Source of the DNA: Heliobacterium mobile
GTDB lineage: Bacteria > Bacillota > Desulfitobacteriia > Heliobacteriales > Heliobacteriaceae
Assembly (NCBI RefSeq): GCF_009720735.1
Contig: NZ_WNKU01000010.1
Location: 59,144 to 123,143 of the forward strand
DNA length: 64,000 nucleotides
Direction: 5' to 3'
The position numbers were made by a program, and so were the translations under genes. Below the pieces are notes generated by a model that was not told the origin of the DNA, searched no databases, and worked only from the letters and a program-made list of their open reading frames with translations. Shown here one piece after another: positions 25,634 to 33,630 of this stretch (the first letter of the stretch is position 1; each line of letters opens with the position of its first letter).

Positions 25634-26572
25634 TCATGGACGTTTTATTTCACGCATGGCTAAGCCTAGGGCGATCGACATATCAGAAGTTAACCGGTCT
25701 ATCCCATTTACTTGAACTGGCAAAGTCAGCTTGGATAATCTCAATGGGATGGTGCGAAACGGAACAGCACTCGATAAACAGCTTTGGATGTATTCGGTGA
25801 TTGCCGGCGTCCCGTTTAAATATAGTCGGCTAAAAGAATAGTCCTGGGATTGACTTATGTACGATTGGATGATGGAGTTTACACTTTGTAAGAAGGCATC
25901 AACGGTCTGATCCGGGCTATCTGCCAAATTGGTGCTCCCTATAGACAAATAACGGAGGAACCGAATTTTAGATTCCTTGATGATTCCCACCAAGGTACCT
26001 TTGTAGCCGATGTCTAAAAAACCATAGCTCTGTACATCCATCTCTATCAGATGGTTTAGAAGTCTACCTAATGCTGTACAAGATGTTTCAACGGCTTGCA
26101 CCTGAAATCCCAACTCGACGAGAGCATCATAAACAGTCAGTACTTCCTTTTTCGGTAAAGCAATGAGCAATAGGGGTACCGTTTTTTCCGATCGGTTCCT
26201 GCTGCTTGCGACCATATAATCATAGACATAATCTGTCACTGGATGCGGTAAGTACTTTTCGACTTCCCACTGTAGGGCCGAACGCAACTCCTGTTCAGCG
26301 ATGTTCGGCATACGTATGTGACGGAGTAGAAGGTGATCAGAGGGAAAGCTGACGACGACGGGCTTACCCTTGCCTTCAATCTCTAGAACACACTCCTGTA
26401 AGAGTGCCCTATTCATCTCTAGCCTTCGCTTTTCCTCTCCTCGCACCTCCGGTGGAAGAGATTTTTGAATCACTCCTGTGATTTCGTAGTGATTCTCTCG
26501 CTGAGTTAACTCGACAAGTCGAATCCCTGTTCGCCCCATGTCTAGACCAACTATTTGCTTTTGACGTTTCAT
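25634..26572 (-). CDS. pilM: PilM actin-like pilus assembly protein (cluster A)
   Basis: A 312-residue actin-fold protein. The phosphate loop VGLDMGRTGIRLVEL, the segment RSALQWEVEKYLPHPVTDYV, YGFLDIGYKGTLVGIIKES and a C-terminal IALGLAM are typical of PilM, which forms a cytoplasmic ring with PilN. The start is uncertain: ATG 26572 or a GTG at 26587 that immediately follows the pilin stop; neither has a strong ribosome site. Confidence 0.85.
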   Translation of the reverse strand: MKRQKQIVGLDMGRTGIRLVELTQRENHYEITGVIQKSLPPEVRGEEKRRLEMNRALLQECVLEIEGKGKPVVVSFPSDHLLLRHIRMPNIAEQELRSALQWEVEKYLPHPVTDYVYDYMVASSRNRSEKTVPLLLIALPKKEVLTVYDALVELGFQVQAVETSCTALGRLLNHLIEMDVQSYGFLDIGYKGTLVGIIKESKIRFLRYLSIGSTNLADSPDQTVDAFLQSVNSIIQSYISQSQDYSFSRLYLNGTPAITEYIQSCLSSAVPFRTIPLRLSKLTLPVQVNGIDRLTSDMSIALGLAMREIKRP

Positions 26573-26589
26573 AACTCTGTACAACACGG

Positions 26590-27057
26590 TTACGGCAAAT
26601 TGGAATAGGTTGTTTCGAGCAAACCGTTTGCGTTTTTTGTAATCGTCATCGCAATATCGTCCGTATCTGAAGTACTGGTCGTTCCATTCGGACCGTAGGA
26701 AGTGATCTTCACCTTGCCTGCCTCTCCTTCATAGGTATATTTATGTTCCCAAGGGTCGATCGTACTGACGGGAGACTTATCGATGTACTTCCCCGTAACC
26801 AAAAGGGAAGATGTATCTTTTTCTTCGTCCGTAGAGGGAAATTTACTTTTTTCCATGTAGTACTGCCTTAGGGCAGTATCAAAGGCGCGAAAGTCATTCT
26901 TGACTCCCGATAGCTTTGCTTTTTCTGTAGCTTGACCTAGGCGTGGGACGATGACAGCAAATAAAATACTGATGATCGCTAAGACCAGCAGCAGTTCGAC
27001 GAGAGTAAATCCCTTCGAGTTGATTCGCGGATCTCTACGAACAAAAGACCGAATCAT
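26590..27057 (-). CDS. GspG-like major (pseudo)pilin (cluster A)
   Basis: A 155-residue prepilin: leader MIRSFVRRDPRINSKG, mature start FTLVELLLVLAIISILFAVI, and a C-terminal globular domain with TIDPWEHKYTYEG and SYGPNGTTSTSDTDDI, the calcium-loop region of GspG. The ATG follows GGGAGGGA. It is the first gene of cluster A. Confidence 0.85.
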   Translation of the reverse strand: MIRSFVRRDPRINSKGFTLVELLLVLAIISILFAVIVPRLGQATEKAKLSGVKNDFRAFDTALRQYYMEKSKFPSTDEEKDTSSLLVTGKYIDKSPVSTIDPWEHKYTYEGEAGKVKITSYGPNGTTSTSDTDDIAMTITKNANGLLETTYSNLP

Positions 27058-27216
27058 CGACACTCCCTCCCAACGTTTCGAAATAACATTAGCCAGTATC
27101 TTATTCTTCGATCAAATATTAACTTCAAAGTATATATTTGTAAATATTCAACAATAACTTTTCCGAAAATAAAAAGGGCATGATCCGTTGGGACCGTCTA
27201 CCATGAAATGGGTTTT

Positions 27217-27251
27217 ACAATAAAAACAGCCTGCTATCTGGCAGGCTGTTT
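27217..27251 (-). terminator. Intrinsic terminator after aroB
   Basis: A perfect 11-bp stem AAACAGCCTGC/GCAGGCTGTTT (27224-27234 with 27241-27251) is followed on the minus strand by TTTTTATTG. It separates the aro operon from pilus cluster A. Confidence 0.9.
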
Positions 27252-27270
27252 CAATTCAATGTTTAAATCG

Positions 27271-28395
27271 TCAAATCGTCAGCGTCTCAATCGACTCCAA
27301 AGCAACTGACAGCGAAACTTCCGGGGTGATGCAATACTCTCCGATCGAAGTGGGTACCACAAAGACCACACCGGAATCGGTGTTTTTCTTATCCATCATC
27401 AATGCTTCTTTCCACTTTTCCACCGGGAAATCAGGGAACCTTGTCGGCAGCCCTGCTGCCTCGACGAGCTTTCTCACTCTCTCCGTAGTATCGGGCGAAA
27501 GGCCGGTGACTTTCTCAGCCAGGTTGCAGGCAGCGATAAGTCCAACGGCCACAGCTTCACCATGCTTGTAGACTTTATACTCCGTCAACGTTTCGATGGC
27601 ATGACCGAAAGTATGTCCCAGGTTTAAGATCGCCCGAAGGCCTGACTCCCGCTCGTCAGCGGCCACCACTTTCGCTTTCACCCAGCAACAGGCAGCGATG
27701 ACGTAGCGTAGTGCATCAGCTTCCTGTTCGACGACGGCCTGGGCATTTTTTTCGAGGTATGCAAAGAGGTCCCTGTCTCCCAGGATGGCCGTCTTCAACA
27801 CTTCGCCGTAACCGGCAGCCACTTCTCGTTTCGGGAGCGTGGACAAACTGTTCGTGTCGATGATGACGATCTTCGGTTGATAGAAGGCGCCGATCATGTT
27901 TTTCCCGTGTCGGTGGTTTACAGCCACTTTTCCGCCGACGCTGGAGTCCACTTGGGCAAGCAGCGTCGTCGGAACCTGGACAAAATCGATCCCGCGCATG
28001 TAGGTGGCAGCCAGATAGCCGGCCACATCACCCGTGATACCGCCGCCTAAGGCCACGATGGCCGAGGAACGGTTCAGTTTGGCCTCTACACAAGCATCAT
28101 ACAGTTTCGATAAGGTTTCCAGGTTCTTATATTCTTCGCCGTCAGCCATTTCTGCCGTCGCCACCGTATATCCGGCAGCGATCAACGAGCGGCGCAGTTT
28201 GTCTCCCCAGAGTCGATTGACCTCTTTGTTCGTGACGATCAATATCTTCTTCCCGGAAAGACGCCCGGCCAGCAGTTCGCCGGCCTGGTCGATCATGGCG
28301 GGACCGATTTCGATGGGGTATGTGCGGTCACCCAGTTCGACTATCACTGTCGTCCGTGCTATCGGCGGGTTTTCTGTCATCAGCGTTTTCGTCAT
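27271..28395 (-). CDS. aroB: 3-dehydroquinate synthase
   Basis: Second step of the shikimate pathway. The 374-residue protein has an NAD-binding N-terminal domain (GGGITGDVAGYLAATYMRG, PTTLLAQVDSSVGGKVAVN) and zinc ligands in LGHTFGHAIE and YKHGEAVAVGL. AGGAGG lies nine bases before the ATG at 28395, which places the start inside the 3' end of aroK (68-base overlap). Last gene of aroE-aroC-aroK-aroB. Confidence 0.96.
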   Translation of the reverse strand: MTKTLMTENPPIARTTVIVELGDRTYPIEIGPAMIDQAGELLAGRLSGKKILIVTNKEVNRLWGDKLRRSLIAAGYTVATAEMADGEEYKNLETLSKLYDACVEAKLNRSSAIVALGGGITGDVAGYLAATYMRGIDFVQVPTTLLAQVDSSVGGKVAVNHRHGKNMIGAFYQPKIVIIDTNSLSTLPKREVAAGYGEVLKTAILGDRDLFAYLEKNAQAVVEQEADALRYVIAACCWVKAKVVAADERESGLRAILNLGHTFGHAIETLTEYKVYKHGEAVAVGLIAACNLAEKVTGLSPDTTERVRKLVEAAGLPTRFPDFPVEKWKEALMMDKKNTDSGVVFVVPTSIGEYCITPEVSLSVALESIETLTI

Positions 28396-28972
28396 TCACC
28401 TTTCCCTCCTCGGTCTCTTCCGGCAGGGGACGCCAGTCCTCGCCTTCCCGCCGGTTCAGGAAGTCCAGGATGTATTCCACGATCTCCGGCACGGTCCGTT
28501 CCGATGTGTCCACATCCAGATCGGCACAGCCGTAGTAGGGCTCGCGGACAGCCATCATGTGTTCGATATCTTCCGGGGTGATGTCCTTTTTAATCAAAGG
28601 CCGATGGGTCCGCCGGGCTACCCGGGACCAGATCACTTCCGGGCGGGCGTTAAGCCGGATGAGGATCCCTGTCGACCCCAAGGCTTCCAAGTTAGCCCGA
28701 TTCAAGACGATCCCGCCGCCGGTGGAGACGATAGTTCGCTCCATGGCCGCCACTTTCTGGGCTACGAGGGACTCTTCGGAACGAAAGCGCACCTCACCAA
28801 AGCGATCGAAGATCTGGGGGATCGTCAGCCCGGTCACCCGTTCGACCTCAGCGTCCGTATCCAAGTAAGCGCAACGGAGCCGAGCGGCCAGTTTCTTGCC
28901 TACGGTGGACTTGCCCGTTCCCATGAAGCCGATGAGGACGATATTATGTTTATTTTCCCTTTTGTCGTTCAT
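28328..28972 (-). CDS. aroK: Shikimate kinase with a long acidic C-terminal tail
   Basis: Phosphorylates shikimate. The kinase core spans about residues 10-170: Walker A GFMGTGKSTVGKKLA, shikimate-binding DTDAEVER, GGGIVLNRANLEAL and the lid RTHRPLI. Residues 175-214 form an acidic, disordered-looking tail (PEETEEGKVNDENADDRKPA) not needed for catalysis; its coding sequence partly holds the aroB start. The ATG at 28972 avoids overlap with aroC, whose stop is at 28986. Confidence 0.93.
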   Translation of the reverse strand: MNDKRENKHNIVLIGFMGTGKSTVGKKLAARLRCAYLDTDAEVERVTGLTIPQIFDRFGEVRFRSEESLVAQKVAAMERTIVSTGGGIVLNRANLEALGSTGILIRLNARPEVIWSRVARRTHRPLIKKDITPEDIEHMMAVREPYYGCADLDVDTSERTVPEIVEYILDFLNRREGEDWRPLPEETEEGKVNDENADDRKPADSTDDSDSRTG

Positions 28973-28985
28973 ATCTTTCCCCGCC

Positions 28986-30173
28986 TTAAAAGCGTTCGGC
29001 TTGTTCTCGCATGGCGGCCACACGGATTTTGACCTGTTCGAGAGTGTCTCCGCCTGTCGTCTCTAGTAGGCTGTCGGCAATCGTCAGGGCTAGTACCGCT
29101 TCAGCGACGACGGCCGCTGCCGGTACAGCACAGACGTCGGAACGTTCCACCGTCGCTTCCACAACCTGATGGGTGTCGATATCGACGGTTTTTAAAGGGC
29201 TGTACAGCGTCGGAATCGGCTTCATAGCAATGCGCACGACGAGGGGTTCGCTGTTGGTGATGCCCCCTTCGATACCGCCGGCCCGGTTCGTGCTATGCCG
29301 ATATCCTTCACCGTCCCGGTAGACGATTTCGTCGTGAACTTTCGAACCGGGCAAATCGGCGGACCGGAAACCGATACCGATTTCGACGCCTTTGATGGCT
29401 TGAATGGACATCATGTCACCAGCGATCCGTCCGTCGAGCCGCCGGTCACCGTGAACGTGACTGCCGATGCCATAGGGAAGCCCGGTGACGGCCAGTTCGA
29501 TAACACCGCCGAGGCTGTCGCCTTTTTCCTTGGCCCGGTCAATAGCCACCATCATCAGCGCTTCAGCCTCGCTGTCGGCGCAGCGGACCGGCGAATTTTC
29601 GGCCCGTTCAGCGATGTGTAACCATTCGCTGTCTGATCGTTCACTGCACATCTTCAGCCCGGCGCTGTAGACGCCGCCGATGGATAAGACGTGGGAACAA
29701 ACTTGAATACCCAGTTCAGCCAGAAAGCGGCGGGCCACGGCCCCAGCAGCTACTTTTGCCGCTGTTTCACGAGCGCTGGATCTCTCTAAGATATTTCGCA
29801 TGTCCCGGTGGTTGTATTTGATGGCCCCAGGTAGGTCAGCGTGGCCCGGACGAGGGTAGCTGACGCGCCGTTCGTTCAGGGCGGCATGAATATGGGGGGC
29901 CATGATCTTTGTCCAGTTCTTCCAATCCCGGTTTTCGACCTGCAGGCAAATGGGGCTGCCCAAGGTGAGGCCACCGCGCAGGCCGGACTGGATGGCCACA
30001 TGATCTTTCTCGATAGTCATTCGACCGCCCCGGCCGTGCCCTTTTTGCCGTCTGGCCAGTTCTTTATCGATATCGTCGGCCTCGATGGGAAGACCGGCCA
30101 CCATGCCTTCCATGATCACTGTCAAGGCCGGGCCGTGTGATTCACCGGCTGTAAGGTACCGCAATACTGTCAT
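28986..30173 (-). CDS. aroC: Chorismate synthase
   Basis: FMN-dependent last step of chorismate synthesis. The 395-residue protein has signature GESHGPALTVIMEGMVAGLP, RPGHADLPGAIKYNHRDMRN, a RSSARETAAKVAAGAVAR block and the C-terminal RSDVCAVPAAAVVAEAVLAL. The ATG at 30173 begins MTVLRYLTAGESHG; the frame to 30227 adds residues with no family match. Operon with aroK 13 bases downstream. Confidence 0.96.
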   Translation of the reverse strand: MTVLRYLTAGESHGPALTVIMEGMVAGLPIEADDIDKELARRQKGHGRGGRMTIEKDHVAIQSGLRGGLTLGSPICLQVENRDWKNWTKIMAPHIHAALNERRVSYPRPGHADLPGAIKYNHRDMRNILERSSARETAAKVAAGAVARRFLAELGIQVCSHVLSIGGVYSAGLKMCSERSDSEWLHIAERAENSPVRCADSEAEALMMVAIDRAKEKGDSLGGVIELAVTGLPYGIGSHVHGDRRLDGRIAGDMMSIQAIKGVEIGIGFRSADLPGSKVHDEIVYRDGEGYRHSTNRAGGIEGGITNSEPLVVRIAMKPIPTLYSPLKTVDIDTHQVVEATVERSDVCAVPAAAVVAEAVLALTIADSLLETTGGDTLEQVKIRVAAMREQAERF

Positions 30174-30324
30174 CTTCTCTATATCCTTTCTCCGGTGGGG
30201 AAATTTATGGTCAGCATCGATACGCATAAACTGTCAATCTTCGCCTAATTCCACGTCTAGACGAAAAATTCCTGCCTCCATGACCTTTTCCTCTGTTCAT
30301 GCTGTTTTGTCTACCCTTGAAGTC

Positions 30325-31254
30325 CTACGGCTGAGCCATTTTCGCTTTTAGCACCTGCTGCATTACTTCCACCGGCGCTTCACGGCCCGTCCAAAGTTCG
30401 AAAGCTCGCACCCCCTGATACAGGAGCATCGGTAACCCGTTTTGGCCCCGCATCCCTCGGTCCCGACCGGTTTTGAGCAATATTGTGTCCACAGGGTTAT
30501 AGACAAGATCGGCGATAAAAGGCCTTCCCGTCAGCCACTTCTCTATCGCGATGGGATAAGGTTCAATCCGGCCCCCCTTGACCATCCCTAATGAGGTGGC
30601 GTTGATCAGCAGGTCCGCTTCTTCAAGGTGATGCCGAAGCTCTTCGACTTCCCATGGACAGACAGCATACTCTATCCTCTTCGAAGGGAATTCACCATCG
30701 GAATCGCTCCCGGTGGCAGTGACCACTGCTTTTAGAAGCGCTTCCGCCTTGTCGGCAGAGCGATTCACAACGGTGAGACGACGAACACCCGCATCAGCTA
30801 GGGCAAAGATGACGGCCCGTGCCGCTCCGCCGGCACCTAGTATGACGGCCGATTTACCAGCGACAGTGACGCCCTCTTCAGCAAGCCCCCGCATAAATCC
30901 GCTGCCGTCCGTGTTGTAACCAGTTCTTTTTCCCTCCGAAAAGACAATCGTATTGACAGCGCCCAGGCGCAGTGCCGCCGGATCAACGGCGTCAAGATGT
31001 TCCATGACAGCTTCTTTATGGGGAACAGTGACGTTGGCGCCGCGAAAGCCGAGAGCCGCCAAGCCTCGAATGGCTTCTCCCAGTTTTTCTGTGGCAACGG
31101 CAAAAGCTCCGTAACGCCAGTTCATTTCCAGGTAGGAAAAGGCCGCATTGTGCATGGCCGGGGAAAAGGAATGTTTCACAGGTTGGCCAAGCAGGGCCAC
31201 CCATTGTGTGGCCCCATCGATAAAGACATTTGTCGCGGTCGGTAAGGCATTCAT
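30325..31254 (-). CDS. aroE: Shikimate dehydrogenase
   Basis: NADPH-dependent reduction of 3-dehydroshikimate. Substrate site GQPVKHSFSPAMHNAAF, catalytic Lys in ANVTVPHKEAVM, Rossmann loop ILGAGGAARAVIFALAD, NADP-type NRS, and INATSLGM. The ATG at 31254 has GAGGTG six bases upstream. It is first in the aro cluster, 151 bases before aroC. Confidence 0.95.
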   Translation of the reverse strand: MNALPTATNVFIDGATQWVALLGQPVKHSFSPAMHNAAFSYLEMNWRYGAFAVATEKLGEAIRGLAALGFRGANVTVPHKEAVMEHLDAVDPAALRLGAVNTIVFSEGKRTGYNTDGSGFMRGLAEEGVTVAGKSAVILGAGGAARAVIFALADAGVRRLTVVNRSADKAEALLKAVVTATGSDSDGEFPSKRIEYAVCPWEVEELRHHLEEADLLINATSLGMVKGGRIEPYPIAIEKWLTGRPFIADLVYNPVDTILLKTGRDRGMRGQNGLPMLLYQGVRAFELWTGREAPVEVMQQVLKAKMAQP

Positions 31255-31285
31255 CCGATTCACCTCAATTTTTCTTACCCTAAGG

Positions 31286-31313
31286 TTGGTATGCAGTTAA
31301 ACAGGGTATACTA
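31286..31313 (+). promoter_or_regulatory. Possible promoter of the 46-residue plus-strand gene
   Basis: TTGGTA (31286-31291) and TATACT (31307-31312) are 15 bases apart, short for sigma-A. The sequence GGGTATACTA (31304-31313) also fits the -10 pattern GGnnAnAnTR known for forespore sigma-F. Neither reading is secure. Confidence 0.3.
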
Positions 31314-31353
31314 CTTTTATCTGTAAGAATAGCTCTAAAGGAGGTTTTCTTCG

Positions 31354-31494
31354 ATGGAAGATAAAAAACTGCCTTTCGCCAATCTGAGTTCCGAGCAGAT
31401 GAATATTCTTTCCCAAGCGGAAAAGCAGCTCAACGGCCAGTTGGGCGGAAACGGGGAGATCATCGTTTTGGCTTACAAAAACGAGCACAAATAG
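31354..31494 (+). CDS. Small protein of 46 residues, function unknown
   Basis: A short plus-strand gene in a minus-strand region, divergent from aroE. AAAGGAGG lies nine bases before the ATG. The protein starts MEDKKLPFANLSSEQMNILS, has a helical SQAEKQLNGQLG middle and a hydrophobic EIIVLAYKNEHK end. It is soluble-looking and has no membrane segment or cysteine. A terminator follows directly. I do not recognise the family with certainty; small proteins with a similar NLS-EQ pattern and LAY ending are, as I remember, present in other Clostridia. Confidence 0.72.
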   Translation: MEDKKLPFANLSSEQMNILSQAEKQLNGQLGGNGEIIVLAYKNEHK

Positions 31495-31502
31495 GAAGAA
31501 AA

Positions 31503-31540
31503 GAGGGTCAACCGGTTATGGCTGACCCTCCCTCCTTTTA
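31503..31540 (+). terminator. Bidirectional terminator between the 46-residue gene and yqeG
   Basis: A stem GAGGGTCA/TGACCCTC (31503-31510 with 31523-31530) is followed by CCTCCTTTT on the plus strand and by CTTTTCTTCC on the minus strand. The yqeG stop codon lies inside the hairpin. Confidence 0.7.
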
Positions 31541-32061
31541 AACACAAAAAACTTTTTTCGTTCTGAGCGAGGTTTCTTTTCTCGCAAGACTATCCGCTCA
31601 ATACGGCGGACCATGCGGGTACCGAAAAACTCCCGTCGGCTGATCGGATTGACGAGAACCGTATGGATGCCTGAACGGTTACCGCCGAGGACATCGGTGA
31701 AGATTTGATCGCCGATCACGATCGTGTTTTCCGGTGTTGTCCCCATGATCTGCATAGCCCGAATAAAACCTTTGCGCCGCGGCTTGCGAGCGCCGGAGAT
31801 GTAGTAGGGTATGCGGCATCCGGCGGCGAAGGGTTGCACACGTTTTTCCTTGTTATTAGACAGGATGCAAACTTTTATGCCTTGAACTTCCAAGTCGGAA
31901 AGCCACTGGTGCACTTTTGGACAAAGGTGATATTCATTCCACTCGGTCAAGGTGTTGTCCAAGTCGATGATGATCCCCTGGATGCCCCGAGCGGTCAATT
32001 CGCTGACGTTCAGTTCATGAACGGCTTCCACCCGCTGAGCCGGCTTTAATAACCTCACCAT
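31516..32061 (-). CDS. yqeG: YqeG-family HAD-type phosphatase
   Basis: A 181-residue HAD superfamily III phosphatase. Motif I is IIIDLDNTLTEW, motif II is CILSNNKEKR, and motif III/IV lies in ARKPRRKGFIRAM and VIGDQIFTDVLGGNR. The Mg-binding Asp residues are all in place. The basic C-terminus (REKKPRSERKKFF) is lysine- and arginine-rich. GGAAGGGGG precedes the ATG. It is downstream of pyrF-pyrE. The substrate is not known; mitochondrial relatives act on phosphatidylglycerophosphate. Confidence 0.88.
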   Translation of the reverse strand: MVRLLKPAQRVEAVHELNVSELTARGIQGIIIDLDNTLTEWNEYHLCPKVHQWLSDLEVQGIKVCILSNNKEKRVQPFAAGCRIPYYISGARKPRRKGFIRAMQIMGTTPENTIVIGDQIFTDVLGGNRSGIHTVLVNPISRREFFGTRMVRRIERIVLREKKPRSERKKFFVFKRREGQP

Positions 32062-32121
32062 GATCCCCCTTCCGGATCACCGACACTTGTATTATAAGCT
32101 AGAACTGCCTCAGAGGCAAAG

Positions 32122-32706
32122 CTAGGTGCGGCTTCCCGGTTTAATGGCAGGAATTCCTTCCTTGCACAAGGGGCATTCTTCCGGCTCCCAGGAGATGACC
32201 TCCATGGACAGAGCACTTTGGAAGGGGACGCCAAAATCTACTACGCCATTGGAGCGGTCGATGAGGGAAGCGACAGCGAGAACTTCACCGCCGGCCTTGC
32301 GGACCACTTCCATCACTTCTTTTACAGAACCGCCAGTTGTGACGACGTCTTCACAGACGACGACTTTTTCACCGGGCTTGACGGCGAAGCTCCGCCGCAA
32401 GGTCATGGCGCCGTTCTCCCGTTCCGTGAAAATCGAGCGGACGCCGAGCTCTCGTCCCACTTCGTAGGCAACAAGAATGCCGCCCATCGCCGGTCCCACG
32501 ACCAAATCAGGTGTGCCAACGGCTTCACGAACTCGTTCCGCCAGGAACGCGGCCAGTTGTCCCGTGTAGGCAGGGTATTGGAGAACTTGAGCGCATTGTA
32601 CATAGCGGTTGCTGTGCCGGCCTGAGGTAAGACGAAAATGCCCTTCTAAAAGCGCGTCACTTCTAAGAAATATGTCCAAGACTTGTTCTTTCGTCATCGA
32701 TGCCAT
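32122..32706 (-). CDS. pyrE: Orotate phosphoribosyltransferase
   Basis: Pyrimidine synthesis, joining orotate to PRPP. The 194-residue protein has FRLTSGRHSNRYVQC, VVGPAMGGILVAYEV and the PRPP motif VVVCEDVVTTGGSVKE. It ends with a short cysteine pair (CPLCKEG), as in the clostridial/thermophile subgroup. It lies 35 bases after pyrF. Confidence 0.95.
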   Translation of the reverse strand: MASMTKEQVLDIFLRSDALLEGHFRLTSGRHSNRYVQCAQVLQYPAYTGQLAAFLAERVREAVGTPDLVVGPAMGGILVAYEVGRELGVRSIFTERENGAMTLRRSFAVKPGEKVVVCEDVVTTGGSVKEVMEVVRKAGGEVLAVASLIDRSNGVVDFGVPFQSALSMEVISWEPEECPLCKEGIPAIKPGSRT

Positions 32707-32741
32707 GGATAGAAACTTCCTTTCTATTTATCGCTGCTGTT

Positions 32742-33473
32742 CTAACGTCGATTATGAGAACGACGTGCCAGGCCCTCGGCCATCTCTTCCACGATCCGCT
32801 GCGCTGCCGCCGCCTGATCCGGTGCGGCTGTGATCGGCCTGCCTACCACCAAATAGGAGGCGCCGGCTGCTATCGCTTCTGCCGGTGTCATGACACGAGC
32901 TTGGTCGTCCCCACCGGCCCAGACGGGACGAACTCCTGGGGTGACGATGACAAAGTCGTTCCCACAGGCTTGCCGAATCGGTTCGATCTCCCGAGGGGAG
33001 GCCACGACACCGGTGACACCGGCTTGTTGAGCCAACCGGGCAAATCGAACTACATGGTCTTCTACGGGACCAGCGAGTCCGATTTCATCGTTGAGCACTT
33101 GTTGGGAGACGGAAGTGAGTACCGTTACAGCCAGGACAACGGGCGAATTCCCCGAACTATTCGCCCCCTGAACAGCTTTGCACAGCATGTCCGCCCCGCC
33201 GGAGGCGTGAACCGTAAACATTTTGACACCTCGGCGACTGACGACAGAAGCCGCCTTACCGACGGTATTGGGAATGTCATGAAATTTTAGGTCGAGAAAG
33301 ACCGGATAGCCCATCGCCATGATTTCCTCAGTTACGGAAAATCCGGCGTTGTTGTGCAGTTGCATCCCTACTTTAAACAGACCGCAGTAGTCCCCTACGG
33401 CCCGGACGATTTCTATCGCTTCTTCCCGGGTGTCCACGTCCAAAGCAACGATGAGTCTGTCTTTTGCTTGCAA
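32742..33473 (-). CDS. pyrF: Orotidine 5'-phosphate decarboxylase
   Basis: Final step of UMP synthesis. A 243-residue TIM barrel with the catalytic DLKFHDIPNTV (Asp-Lys-...-Asp), an N-terminal LIVALDVDTREEA, and the phosphate site GASYLVVGRPIT. The start is a TTG with GGAAGGGGG seven bases upstream. It heads the pyrF-pyrE-yqeG run. Confidence 0.95.
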   Translation of the reverse strand: MQAKDRLIVALDVDTREEAIEIVRAVGDYCGLFKVGMQLHNNAGFSVTEEIMAMGYPVFLDLKFHDIPNTVGKAASVVSRRGVKMFTVHASGGADMLCKAVQGANSSGNSPVVLAVTVLTSVSQQVLNDEIGLAGPVEDHVVRFARLAQQAGVTGVVASPREIEPIRQACGNDFVIVTPGVRPVWAGGDDQARVMTPAEAIAAGASYLVVGRPITAAPDQAAAAQRIVEEMAEGLARRSHNRR

Positions 33474-33572
33474 GATTGTACCCCCTTCCGGGTGATCTGT
33501 GGATGATATGTGCTGTCATATTCTACCCGTTTTTCTTCGCCCTCGACGAGCCTTTTTCCTTTTTTCTTCCTT

Positions 33573-33616
33573 GAAAAAGAAAAAGAGCCCACCGGATTCC
33601 ACAGTCCAGCAGACTC
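33573..33616 (-). terminator. Intrinsic terminator after gerQ
   Basis: Stem GAGCC-CA-CCGGA / TCCAG-CA-GACTC (33585-33596 with 33605-33616), including G-U pairs and a symmetric internal loop, followed on the minus strand by a T-rich tract (TTTTTCTTTTTC). Confidence 0.75.
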
Positions 33617-33630
33617 ACTTTATTTCAGAT

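Noticed and set aside
28034..29032. A 332-codon open frame on the plus strand
   Set aside because: It is antisense to aroB and aroK, both of which have clear family motifs; no ribosome site is present.
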